DNA of 64,000 nt from Anaerotruncus colihominis (GTDB taxonomy: Bacteria > Bacillota > Clostridia > Oscillospirales > Ruminococcaceae). The notes under the pieces are model-generated. The model ran no database searches and was not told the DNA's origin. It saw only the letters and a list, made by a program, of their open reading frames with translations. The position numbers and the translations under genes were made by a program. Below, in pieces: positions 9,320 to 16,501 of the stretch. Position 1 is the stretch's first letter. The number at the start of each line of letters is the position of its first letter. The stretch covers positions 45,237-109,236 of the forward strand of contig NZ_VIQT01000018.1 of assembly GCF_010206195.1 (NCBI RefSeq). Direction: 5' to 3'.

Positions 9320-10123
9320 ATGCAAAGAAAAAAGGCGCTGATTACCGGCGCGAGCCACGGCATCGGAAAGGCGATTGCAATCGCGCTGGCGCAAAACGGC
9401 TACGATGTCGGCGTGAACTACTGCAACAACCAGGCAGGCGCGGAGGATACCTGCCGGCTTGCACGCGAAGCGGGCGCGCAGGCGCTCGCCCTTCGCGCCG
9501 ACGTAAGCGATTACCAGGCGCTGCGCGGCTTGTTCGACGCGTATTTCGACGCATTCGGATCGATCGACCTGATGGTGAACAACGCGGGCGTGAGCGAGTT
9601 TCACCCACTGCTTGAAGTCACTGAAGAGCAATGGGAGCGCATCACCCGCACCGACTGGAAGGCCACATATTTCGGCACGCAGTTTGCCGCCCGCAGAATG
9701 GTTGAACAGGGCGCAGCCGGCGTTATCATCAACATCGCCTCCAACCATGTGGACGGATGCTTTCCCGAGGCAAACATCTACGCGCCGAGCAAAGCCGCCG
9801 TGGACGCCTTCTGCCGCAACGCGGCGATGGAACTGGCCCCGCACAAAATCCGCGTGCTGGCGCTCGCGCCCGGTTATACCAACGTCTGGGAGCCTGACAA
9901 CCCAATCAACCAGGTAAAGGAACGCATTCCGCTCCAGCGCTTCGCCACGCCGGAAGAAGTCGCACAGATCCTCGTTTTTCTCGCTTCGGATACATGCAGC
10001 TATATGACCGGCACGCGCATCACCGTCGACGGCGGCGCGCTGCTGCCGGTTGTACCGGAGAACACATTCAACGGCGGCGCGCTGCTGCCGCTCAAAATCC
10101 ATGAAACGGGGGCCTCTAAATGA
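9320..10123 (+). CDS. SDR family oxidoreductase, probable aldose dehydrogenase
   Basis: 267 residues with the classical short-chain dehydrogenase features: TGASHGIG at 9-16 for NAD(P) binding, NNAG at 87-90, catalytic Ser141 and the Tyr154-x3-Lys158 pair (YAPSK). The start ATG at 9320 follows AAGGAG by nine bases; an upstream in-frame start has no ribosome site. It is followed with a 4-base overlap by a galactonate dehydratase gene and then a lactonase gene, so I infer oxidation of galactose or a similar aldose to its lactone. A repeated GGALLP segment near the C-terminus is unusual for the family. Confidence 0.85.
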   Translation: MQRKKALITGASHGIGKAIAIALAQNGYDVGVNYCNNQAGAEDTCRLAREAGAQALALRADVSDYQALRGLFDAYFDAFGSIDLMVNNAGVSEFHPLLEVTEEQWERITRTDWKATYFGTQFAARRMVEQGAAGVIINIASNHVDGCFPEANIYAPSKAAVDAFCRNAAMELAPHKIRVLALAPGYTNVWEPDNPINQVKERIPLQRFATPEEVAQILVFLASDTCSYMTGTRITVDGGALLPVVPENTFNGGALLPLKIHETGASK

Positions 10124-11268
10124 AGCTGACAAAGGTTGAAACCTTCCGCATCCGGCCGCGCTGGCTGCTGCTGCGGCTGGAAACGGACGACGGACTGATC
10201 GGATGGGGCGAGCCTGTGGTGGAAGGGCGCGCCGCCACCACACAGGCATGTATCCACGAGCTGGAGCCGTACCTGCTGGGCGCTGATCCGCGCAACGTCG
10301 AGGACATCTGGCAGACGATCTACCGCGGCGGATTTTACCGCGGCGGGCCGGTGCTGACAAGCGCGCTCTCCGGGATCGATCAGGCGCTGTGGGACATCAA
10401 GGGCAAGGCGCTCGGCGTGCCGGTCCACGAGCTGCTCGGCGGACGCGTCCGCGAAAAGATGGAGGTCTACTCCTGGATCGATTCGGACACCCCGGAAATA
10501 TGTGCAAAATCCGCGCTTGAAAAAAAAGCGCAGGGCTTTCGCAATATCAAGATGCTTGGCACCGACCGCATCGGCTGGATCAACGACAGCCGCGCTATCA
10601 CCGGACTGCTGGAGAAGGTGCAGGCGGTGCGGGACGCGGCCGGCCCTGATTTCGGTATCGCGATCGACTTCCACGGCCGCGCCCATCAGGGAACCGCCAA
10701 GACGCTGCTCAAAGAGCTTGAGCCGCTCAAGCCGCTCTTTGTCGAGGAGCCGGTTCTTGTCGAAAACATCGATGTGTTCGAACGCCTCCACCGCTTCACC
10801 AGCATCCCGCTTGCAACCGGCGAACGCAATTACACGCGCTGGGGCTTTAAGGATCTGCTGGAGCGCGGCTGCGTCGATATCATTCAGCCGGACCTCTCCC
10901 ACGCGGGCGGCATCAGCGAGGTACGCCGGATCGCCGCGATGGCCGAGGCGTATGACGTGGCGCTCGCGCCCCACTGTCCGCTTGGCCCCGTGGCGCTGGC
11001 CTCATGTTTACAGGTCGATTTCGCCTGCGTCAACGCCTGCATTCAGGAGCAGAGCATCGGCATGGCCTACAATAAAGGGCAGGAGATCGGCGATTACCTC
11101 AAAGACAAATCCGTTTTTCAGTACCAGGATGGTTTTGTCAGCCTGCTGAACGGGCCTGGACTTGGCCTTGAAGTCGATGAGGATGCTGTGCGCGCAATGG
11201 AGGAGCCTGACCTGGCCTGGAAAAATCCCGTTTTCCGGCTGGACGACGGCTGCGTTACAGAATGGTAA
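10120..11268 (+). CDS. dgoD: D-galactonate dehydratase (enolase superfamily)
   Basis: 382 residues, the length I recall for E. coli DgoD, and alignable from end to end from memory (PRWLLLRLETDDGLIGWGEP; FYRGGPVLTSALSGIDQALW; AEAYDVALAPHCPLGP). The catalytic set falls at the expected numbers: metal ligands Asp183, Glu209 and Glu235, with His185, His285 and Glu310. It dehydrates D-galactonate to 2-keto-3-deoxygalactonate. The ATG overlaps the SDR stop. No KDGal kinase or aldolase gene is seen in this window, so the later steps must be encoded elsewhere. Confidence 0.9.
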   Translation: MKLTKVETFRIRPRWLLLRLETDDGLIGWGEPVVEGRAATTQACIHELEPYLLGADPRNVEDIWQTIYRGGFYRGGPVLTSALSGIDQALWDIKGKALGVPVHELLGGRVREKMEVYSWIDSDTPEICAKSALEKKAQGFRNIKMLGTDRIGWINDSRAITGLLEKVQAVRDAAGPDFGIAIDFHGRAHQGTAKTLLKELEPLKPLFVEEPVLVENIDVFERLHRFTSIPLATGERNYTRWGFKDLLERGCVDIIQPDLSHAGGISEVRRIAAMAEAYDVALAPHCPLGPVALASCLQVDFACVNACIQEQSIGMAYNKGQEIGDYLKDKSVFQYQDGFVSLLNGPGLGLEVDEDAVRAMEEPDLAWKNPVFRLDDGCVTEW

Positions 11269-12140
11269 GGCTTGATCTCGCGCCCTGCGCGCTCGGCGAA
11301 GGGCCGCTGTGGCGCCGTGAAACAGGCGAATTTGTCTTTACGGATATCCTGGCCGGAACACTCTATGCCTGCACTCCAGGCGGCGCGGTGCGCCGCCTGC
11401 TCAAATGCTGCTATCAGCTCGGCGCGTTCCTGTTTGACCGGGCAGGCGACCTGCTCCTGATGACCGAGTCCGGGGTATTCCGCTGCCCATACGGCGGGGA
11501 TGAAAGCGATTTTCAGCTTGTCTGGCAGGTGCCGATGGCGCCCGGCGAACGTTTCAACGATGCGATCTGCGACCCGGCCGGCCGGGTGCTGGCGGGCACA
11601 AAAACCGAAGAAAACCGGAATGGCAGCCTTTGGCTTTTTGAGCACGGCCGGCCGCCGCGGCGGCTGCTCGAGGGACTCAAAATTTCAAACGGTATGGGCT
11701 TTTCACGTGACGGCGAACGCTTCTATCACACCGATTCAGGCGACCGCGCCATCTATTGCTATACGTACAATGTGTCAGAGGGCACGCTTTCCAACCGGCA
11801 GATTGCCGTTTTGCTGGAGGAACCTGGAGCGGCGGTCCCGGACGGGATGACGCTGGACGCGCAGGGGATGCTCTGGACCGCCTGTTGGGACGCAGGCTGT
11901 GTGCGGCGGTATACCCCCGGCGGCCGCCTTCTTGAAGAACTGCCCTTCCCTGCCCGGCAGGTCAGCAGCGTCGCCTTTGGCGGCAGCCGGCTGGACACCC
12001 TCCTCGTCACCTCGGCGGCGGTTGGAAGCGACGGCCCAGACGAGGGAAGCGTCTGGCTGGTCAAGGCGGCTTTTTGCGGCCTTGATGAGCACCGCGCGGC
12101 GCTTCCCGCTCCTTTACAACCGGATGGAATGCATGTATAA
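11262..12140 (+). CDS. SMP-30/gluconolactonase family lactonase
   Basis: 292 residues of the six-bladed beta-propeller lactonase family. The expected metal ligands are visible: Glu13 in LGEGPLW, Asn99 in GERFND, Asn143 in SNGMGFS and Asp194 in PDGMTLD. The enzyme would open the sugar lactone made by the SDR to the aldonate that DgoD uses. The ATG lies inside the end of dgoD, which fits tight co-transcription. Confidence 0.85.
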   Translation: MVRLDLAPCALGEGPLWRRETGEFVFTDILAGTLYACTPGGAVRRLLKCCYQLGAFLFDRAGDLLLMTESGVFRCPYGGDESDFQLVWQVPMAPGERFNDAICDPAGRVLAGTKTEENRNGSLWLFEHGRPPRRLLEGLKISNGMGFSRDGERFYHTDSGDRAIYCYTYNVSEGTLSNRQIAVLLEEPGAAVPDGMTLDAQGMLWTACWDAGCVRRYTPGGRLLEELPFPARQVSSVAFGGSRLDTLLVTSAAVGSDGPDEGSVWLVKAAFCGLDEHRAALPAPLQPDGMHV

Positions 12141-12141
12141 T
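12113..12141 (+). promoter_or_regulatory. Promoter for the LacI-family gene
   Basis: TTTACA (12113-12118), a 17-base spacer, then TATAAT (12136-12141), placed at the 3' end of the lactonase gene and about 70 bases before the regulator start. It would let the regulator be made independently of the catabolic operon. Confidence 0.7.
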
Positions 12142-12208
12142 ATTGAGTAAGATTCTGCAAAAATCATTTTAAAATCCTTCCTTTTCAGGGGAAATCAGGG
12201 GTCGGCCT

Positions 12209-13282
12209 ATGTCCTCACAACCAACAATCAAAGATGTCGCCCGCCTGTCCGGCGTGTCGATCGGTACAGTTGACCGGGTGGTACACAACCGCGGCAAGGT
12301 TTCCGCGCGCAATATGCAGGCGGTTCAAAGCGCGATCGATGCGCTCGGGTATCGGCCGAGCCGAATTGCCCGCGCGCTGGTGAACCGCAAAAGCAGCTTC
12401 AAAATCGGGGTCTGTATCTCCCGTGTGGAGAGCGAATTCTGGGCGGAGGCGATGAGCGGGGTCCATTTCGCGCGGGAAAAGCTGTTGCCGTTCGGCGTCG
12501 AGCTTGCGGTCGAAACGGTTTCTACCTACTCCTTCCGTGATCAGAAGGAGGCGCTTCTCCAGCTGCTTTCACAGGGGGTGAACGCCCTTGTGCTGCTGCC
12601 GGTGCAGGGGCGTGAATCTCAGCTTGACGAGCTGATCCCCCCCGAAATCCCGTATGCGACTGTGATTGAGGATGTGCCGAATTCGCGCCGCCTGTTTCAC
12701 GTTGGCCCTGACGATTATGCGATGGGGCTGCTTGCGGGGCGCCTGGCTCTGCTCTATAAGGGACCCGGCATCCGGTGCGTCGTGCTGGCGGCCAATCAAA
12801 TGTTTTATGGCACGCAGCAGCGTGTCGCGGGGTTTGAGGACTTTTTGAAAAAGCACGACCCCACGGCAAAAATCCTTGAGGTCTGCGATATACCAATCGA
12901 ATCGGAACGCATCGCCTATCAAAGCATCTACGAAATCGCTGAACAGCAGATGCAGGCGCACGCGGATATGAACGTTTTTTATGTCACCAACGGCTTGACA
13001 CAGTGGGCGGCGGCGGCCGTCAAAAATAACCACCGCGTCGGTTCGACCCTTGTCTTTGGCTATGAGCGCACGGAAATGACGTATACCTATATCCGTGAGG
13101 GAATCATCGGCGCAGCCATCTGGCAGGGTCCCGCCCAGCAGTGGTACAACGCGATCAACCTGATGAACGAATATCTCGCCGGAGAACGGACCATGGACGA
13201 ACCTATCTTTACCGCCGAGTGCCGTATCCTGATCGAGGAAAGCCTGCCCTTCGTGCGTTTTGACAGCATTTCGGATATGTAA
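12209..13282 (+). CDS. LacI family transcriptional regulator
   Basis: 357 residues: an N-terminal helix-turn-helix plus hinge (TIKDVARLSGVSIGTVDRVV ... ALGYRPSRIARAL, residues 6-58), then a periplasmic-binding-protein-like sugar sensor. The ATG at 12209 begins SSQPTIKDVA, as expected for this family. It sits at the end of the dehydrogenase-dehydratase-lactonase set and is the best candidate to bind the two ACGT-centred operators at 8878 and 9179. The inducer is probably the imported sugar or an aldonate. Confidence 0.9.
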   Translation: MSSQPTIKDVARLSGVSIGTVDRVVHNRGKVSARNMQAVQSAIDALGYRPSRIARALVNRKSSFKIGVCISRVESEFWAEAMSGVHFAREKLLPFGVELAVETVSTYSFRDQKEALLQLLSQGVNALVLLPVQGRESQLDELIPPEIPYATVIEDVPNSRRLFHVGPDDYAMGLLAGRLALLYKGPGIRCVVLAANQMFYGTQQRVAGFEDFLKKHDPTAKILEVCDIPIESERIAYQSIYEIAEQQMQAHADMNVFYVTNGLTQWAAAAVKNNHRVGSTLVFGYERTEMTYTYIREGIIGAAIWQGPAQQWYNAINLMNEYLAGERTMDEPIFTAECRILIEESLPFVRFDSISDM

Positions 13283-13320
13283 GTCACAGACGGATCAGCG
13301 TGGTAATATTGACTCCTTCC

Positions 13321-13352
13321 ACGGCCGGACGGGCCAAGGCCCGTCCGGCCGT
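13321..13352 (+). terminator. Perfect hairpin after the LacI gene
   Basis: Arms 13321-13334 and 13339-13352 match perfectly over 14 bp around CAAG and are GC-rich. The following TTTATATAA is only a weak U-tract, so termination is likely but not certain. Confidence 0.6.
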
Positions 13353-13436
13353 TTATATAAAGCCGCTATCCGTGTCGAAAGCCGTTTTGCCGGCCCTCCA
13401 AACAGTTGTTTCTATACTTTATATCGTACAATTTTT

Positions 13437-13465
13437 TTGTCAAGAGCCGATCGTACCTGGATAAT
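13437..13465 (+). promoter_or_regulatory. Promoter for the small HTH gene
   Basis: TTGTCA (13437-13442), a 17-base spacer and GATAAT (13460-13465), about 50 bases before the GTG start. Confidence 0.55.
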
Positions 13466-13515
13466 AATTCTACTTGCTTTTACAATAGAATTAACAATTT
13501 CGAGGAGGAATCACT

Positions 13516-13728
13516 GTGGAATCAAAAGACATTCTGGCGAACAATCTGCTTTGTTTCCGCTCTGACAACAATCTGTCCCAGGAAGAATTGGCTTGGAAAA
13601 GCGGATTAAGCGTAAGCGGCTACACCAAGATAGAGCGTGCGGAGATCCAATCCTCCCTTAAAACGCTTGATAAGCTCAGTCGAGGGACCGGATTACCCGC
13701 CATGGACTTGCTTACCCCTCACATCTAG
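13516..13728 (+). CDS. Small XRE-family HTH protein
   Basis: 70 residues, essentially a single Cro/C1-type helix-turn-helix (FRSDNNLSQEELAWKSGLSV). The GTG at 13516 follows GAGGAGGAA. Nothing beyond the DNA-binding domain is present. Its stop overlaps the end of the GH25 remnant on the other strand. The target is unknown; it could be a leftover of a mobile region, as the next genes are broken or short. Confidence 0.75.
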   Translation: MESKDILANNLLCFRSDNNLSQEELAWKSGLSVSGYTKIERAEIQSSLKTLDKLSRGTGLPAMDLLTPHI

Positions 13729-14108
13729 CAGATGGTCTGCGTTGCAGCAATTTTAAGCATGTCATTGCTGTTTCCTGCGCCCTTGTGAAGAAGCAGCCCC
13801 GCTATGCGCAGCCGGATAGGCTGCGCATAGCGGGGCTGCTTCGATTGGGCCAGTACGCGTCGGGCGTATCCGTATTTTCCCAGCCCTTGGGCAGGTTTGT
13901 TCTGATAATCTACAGCGTCGCTCCACCAGTACGCCCCCCAGTCAAGCTCCATGGCCAGCACTGCGGGCAGGTATTTTTGATGAAACGTCCCCATCTCCCA
14001 AAGGCCCTGCCTGGCCTTTATGATCACAAAACGGACGCTGGCCGCTTCCACGCGCTCAAAATCAGTCTCTCCCTGATGCGACGAGATATCGATGCCTTTA
14101 ATCTCCAT
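13725..14108 (-). pseudogene. Truncated GH25 (lysozyme-like) gene
   Basis: The first ~88 residues match the start of a GH25 muramidase: GIDISSHQG with catalytic-type Asp, then VRFVIIKARQG and WGAYWWSD. After VLAQ the frame runs into a perfect hairpin and then unrelated codons, ending at 127 residues, whereas GH25 domains need roughly 180-200. The second half, with the other catalytic acid, is absent. A GGGAG ribosome site before the ATG at 14108 suggests a once functional gene. I call it a 3'-truncated remnant. Confidence 0.7.
13790..13842. repeat. Perfect 24 bp inverted repeat
   Basis: Arms 13790-13813 and 13819-13842 are exact reverse complements around a GGATA loop. It lies inside the GH25 remnant at the point where homology stops. 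There is no T-run on either side, so it is not an ordinary terminator. Confidence 0.85.
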
Positions 14109-14130
14109 GCTTTATTACTCCCTTCTGCAT

Positions 14131-14163
14131 AAAAAACCGCCGACCGTTTCCGATCAGCGGTTT
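14131..14163 (-). terminator. Minus-strand terminator
   Basis: AAACCGC (14134-14140) pairs with GCGGTTT (14157-14163), with a further paired core, and a T6 run follows on the minus strand. It lies between the tRNA block and the GH25 remnant. Confidence 0.65.
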
Positions 14164-14367
14164 ATACAAATTTGGAAATTCTCGATCGTATCAGTCGTGA
14201 AACAGGCATGACGCCCACCCAACTATTGACGCCCTTCTATCAAAGCATTCCCCTGGCTTCCAATCAATAAGCCGCGGGCCAAAGGCCAGCGGCTTGACAG
14301 ATAAAATCGCGAGCAACAACTCAACCATACATATTACGATATCCAAAGAATGGCCATAAAAGCATAT

Positions 14368-14408
14368 AAACCCCCGCAGGCAGCTAAACAAGCTGTTTGC
14401 GGGGGTTT
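14368..14408. terminator. Bidirectional-looking hairpin
   Basis: AAACCCCCGC (14368-14377) pairs with GCGGGGGTTT (14399-14408), with an inner CAGC/GCTG pair. It lies in the 400-base gap 14109-14511, which otherwise holds no credible gene. Confidence 0.5.
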
Positions 14409-14470
14409 GTTCTGGCAAACCTGCCCAGCTTGGAACCACTCCGGACGCGGGCATTTGCTTTGGACATAAG

Positions 14471-14501
14471 AAAAAGCCTGGAGCGCGAAATGGCTCCAGG
14501 C
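14471..14501 (-). terminator. Terminator of the tRNA operon
   Basis: GCCTGGAGC (14476-14484) pairs with GCTCCAGGC (14493-14501); the minus strand then reads TTTTTCTT. It lies 11 bases after the 3' end of tRNA-Gln. Confidence 0.85.
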
Positions 14502-14511
14502 CCTTGCCTGG

Positions 14512-14586
14512 TGGCTGGGCCAGTAGGATTCGAACCTACGAATGCAGCAGTCAAAGTGCTGTGTCTTACCGCTTGACGATGGCCCA
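14512..14586 (-). tRNA. tRNA-Gln (UUG)
   Basis: Cloverleaf with 7 bp acceptor TGGGCCA/TGGCCCA, T-arm GGTTCGAATCC, encoded CCA and anticodon loop CTTTGAC giving anticodon TTG. Last tRNA of a four-gene leftward operon. Confidence 0.95.
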
Positions 14587-14655
14587 ATAGATACGGCGCG
14601 CAGGCCGCTTTGAAAAAATCCCCGCCCGCTGCGCGGCCGGGGACGATCCGTCTGG

Positions 14656-14733
<78 letters not shown>

Positions 14734-14776
14734 ATCTCGGCATTTATAAAAACCCATCCGCGCCGGCCTAAAAAAC

Positions 14777-14853
14777 TGGCGCGCCAGGAGGGACTCGAAC
14801 CCCCGACCTACTGCTTAGAAGGCAGTTGCTCTATCCGGTTGAGCTACTGGCGC
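14777..14853 (-). tRNA. tRNA-Arg (UCU)
   Basis: Acceptor GCGCCAG/CTGGCGC, T-loop GGTTCGAGTCC, encoded CCA and anticodon loop CTTCTAA giving TCT. Confidence 0.95.
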
Positions 14854-14882
14854 AAAGCGGCCGCGCGCCGGAAGCGAGGGCT

Positions 14883-14956
14883 TGGAGCGGGTGATGGGAA
14901 TCGAACCCACGTGTTCAGCTTGGAAGGCTGACATTCTACCATTGAACTACACCCGC
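14883..14956 (-). tRNA. tRNA-Gly (UCC)
   Basis: Acceptor GCGGGTG with matching 3' strand, T-loop GGTTCGATTCC, encoded CCA and anticodon loop CTTCCAA giving TCC. First gene of the tRNA operon. Confidence 0.95.
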
Positions 14957-14977
14957 AGGCTTTAAACGACGCATTTT

Positions 14978-15006
14978 ATTCTAACAAATTTCCCCTGCAT
15001 TGTCAA
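14978..15006 (-). promoter_or_regulatory. Promoter of the tRNA operon
   Basis: On the minus strand TTGACA (15001-15006), a 17-base spacer and TAGAAT (14978-14983), about 22 bases before tRNA-Gly. Confidence 0.8.
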
Positions 15007-15061
15007 TACCATCAGGCTATTTTCACGACAATAATTTACGCAATACGAGCAGGCCGCTTTG

Positions 15062-15079
15062 TGTGAAAACGTTAACGAC
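15062..15079. promoter_or_regulatory. ACGT-centred site upstream of rpe
   Basis: TGTGAAAACGTTAACGAC resembles the 8878 operator in the TGTG start and the ACGTTAAC core but is weaker at the outer right arm. It lies 32 bases upstream of the rpe -35 box. Confidence 0.3.
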
Positions 15080-15111
15080 CTGTGAATTCTGTCATGCCGG
15101 GGCCGATTTCC

Positions 15112-15140
15112 TTGCAATCCACGACACGTTACGATATAAT
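15112..15140 (+). promoter_or_regulatory. Promoter for rpe
   Basis: TTGCAA (15112-15117), a 17-base spacer and TATAAT (15135-15140), 66 bases before the rpe start. Confidence 0.75.
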
Positions 15141-15206
15141 ATGAGGGCAAACGCAATTCGCCCGCGCGGCTGGCAGAGGACGCCGCGCACCTGGGAGGTT
15201 ATGAAT

Positions 15207-15866
15207 ATGATGAAAATTGCCCCATCTATCCTCGCCTGTGACTTTGCCGCGCTTGGAGCCGAGGTCGCCGCCATGCACAACGCGGGAGCCGATCTCATCC
15301 ATGTCGATGTGATGGACGGCCATTTTGTCCCGAATATTTCGCTCGGGCTTCCGGTTGTCGCGTCGCTGCGCAAGGCAACAGACGCCGTGCTCGACGTACA
15401 CCTGATGATCAGCGATCCGCTGACCTATGCGCCGCAGTTCTGCGACAAGGGAGCCGACATTGTCGTATTCCACGTGGAAAGCGGCAGCGAACCGCAGGCC
15501 GTCATTGACGCCATCCGCGCAAAAGGCAAAAAATGTGGTATTTCGATCAAGCCTAAAACGCCTGCCGACGCTGTTTTTCCTTATCTTGGCCAGCTTGACA
15601 TGGTGCTCGTTATGACTGTGGAGCCTGGCTTCGGCGGCCAGAAGTTTATGGAGGATATGTGCCCGAAGATCGAAGCTATCCGCCGTGAGTGCGACCGGCG
15701 CGGCCTTTCAACCGACATCGAGGTTGACGGCGGCATCGATCTGCCGACCATCGGCAAAACAGCACGCGCAGGCGCGAATGTTTTTGTCGCCGGCAGCGCG
15801 CTGTTCAATAAGCCCGATTACGCCGTGGCCGTGCGCGATTTGCGCGCCGAAGCGCAGCGGGGCTGA
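15207..15866 (+). CDS. rpe: Ribulose-phosphate 3-epimerase
   Basis: 219 residues with the full TIM-barrel family pattern: IAPSILACDFAALG, the metal-binding IHVDVMDGHFVPN (His32, Asp34), LDVHLMI (His65), VEPGFGGQKF and IEVDGGI (Asp174). It interconverts ribulose-5-phosphate and xylulose-5-phosphate in the pentose phosphate pathway. The ATG at 15207 is eight bases after GGGAGG; an in-frame ATG at 15201 is too close. It stands alone, convergent with the mecA-like gene. Confidence 0.95.
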   Translation: MMKIAPSILACDFAALGAEVAAMHNAGADLIHVDVMDGHFVPNISLGLPVVASLRKATDAVLDVHLMISDPLTYAPQFCDKGADIVVFHVESGSEPQAVIDAIRAKGKKCGISIKPKTPADAVFPYLGQLDMVLVMTVEPGFGGQKFMEDMCPKIEAIRRECDRRGLSTDIEVDGGIDLPTIGKTARAGANVFVAGSALFNKPDYAVAVRDLRAEAQRG

Positions 15867-15870
15867 TCTC

Positions 15871-16440
15871 TCATCCGAAATACGCGCAGAGCAGCCCGAC
15901 CGCGTTATCGTCGACAACGGTCTGGGCGTGTTCGCTCAGCCACGCCTTGGCAAGCGCGCCCTCGCCGCAGCGCTGTGCGAATTCGTCAAGCAGCATCAGC
16001 GTGTCGTCCTGCCGTTCCTGTTCCGGATAAATGGCCAGCACCCAGTTTTTTCCGGTATGGTAAAGCGCGCTTTTTTGGATGCGCTGGGCGCAGCGGCCAA
16101 ACAGCTTGACAGCGCATGCTATCAGTGTATTCACATCGTCAAACGCGTAGATCACCGGAAGCTGCGTGCAACGTTTGACACGCCATCGCCGCGCCGCGCC
16201 GACGCTGCCCGAAAATTCGATCCGGCATCCCCCGCTTTCGTCGGGATATGCCTCCACCAGCACACGGCCGGCCGGTTCAAACCCAGTGTCCACACAGGCT
16301 TTTTCCAGGAGGGAAAAGAGCAGCGCGCGTGTACGCGCGCTGCTGTAATCGAGCGTATCGTAGCTGAGTCCCATTGTGTCAAGTTCATCCCGCGACAGGT
16401 TAATCCGCACCCGACGTGGGCCGAGCTTTCTGAATTCCAT
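15871..16440 (-). CDS. MecA-like adaptor protein
   Basis: 189 residues starting EFRKLGPRRVRINLSRDELD, with LDYSSARTRALLFSLLEKA and VEAYPDESGGCRIEFS, which match the N-terminal domain of MecA, the adaptor that brings substrates to the ClpC protease. The C-terminal part is more divergent, but YAFDDVNTLIACAVKL fits the MecA C-domain. I start it at 16440 (MEFRKLG), leaving a 61-base divergent gap to rnfC. Its substrate in this organism is unknown. Confidence 0.75.
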   Translation of the reverse strand: MEFRKLGPRRVRINLSRDELDTMGLSYDTLDYSSARTRALLFSLLEKACVDTGFEPAGRVLVEAYPDESGGCRIEFSGSVGAARRWRVKRCTQLPVIYAFDDVNTLIACAVKLFGRCAQRIQKSALYHTGKNWVLAIYPEQERQDDTLMLLDEFAQRCGEGALAKAWLSEHAQTVVDDNAVGLLCAYFG

Positions 16441-16501
16441 CCCCAACACCCCCACCCCTACTATATGTGCACAGCCATTTTTTGATTATCGGAGGTCCCA
16501 C

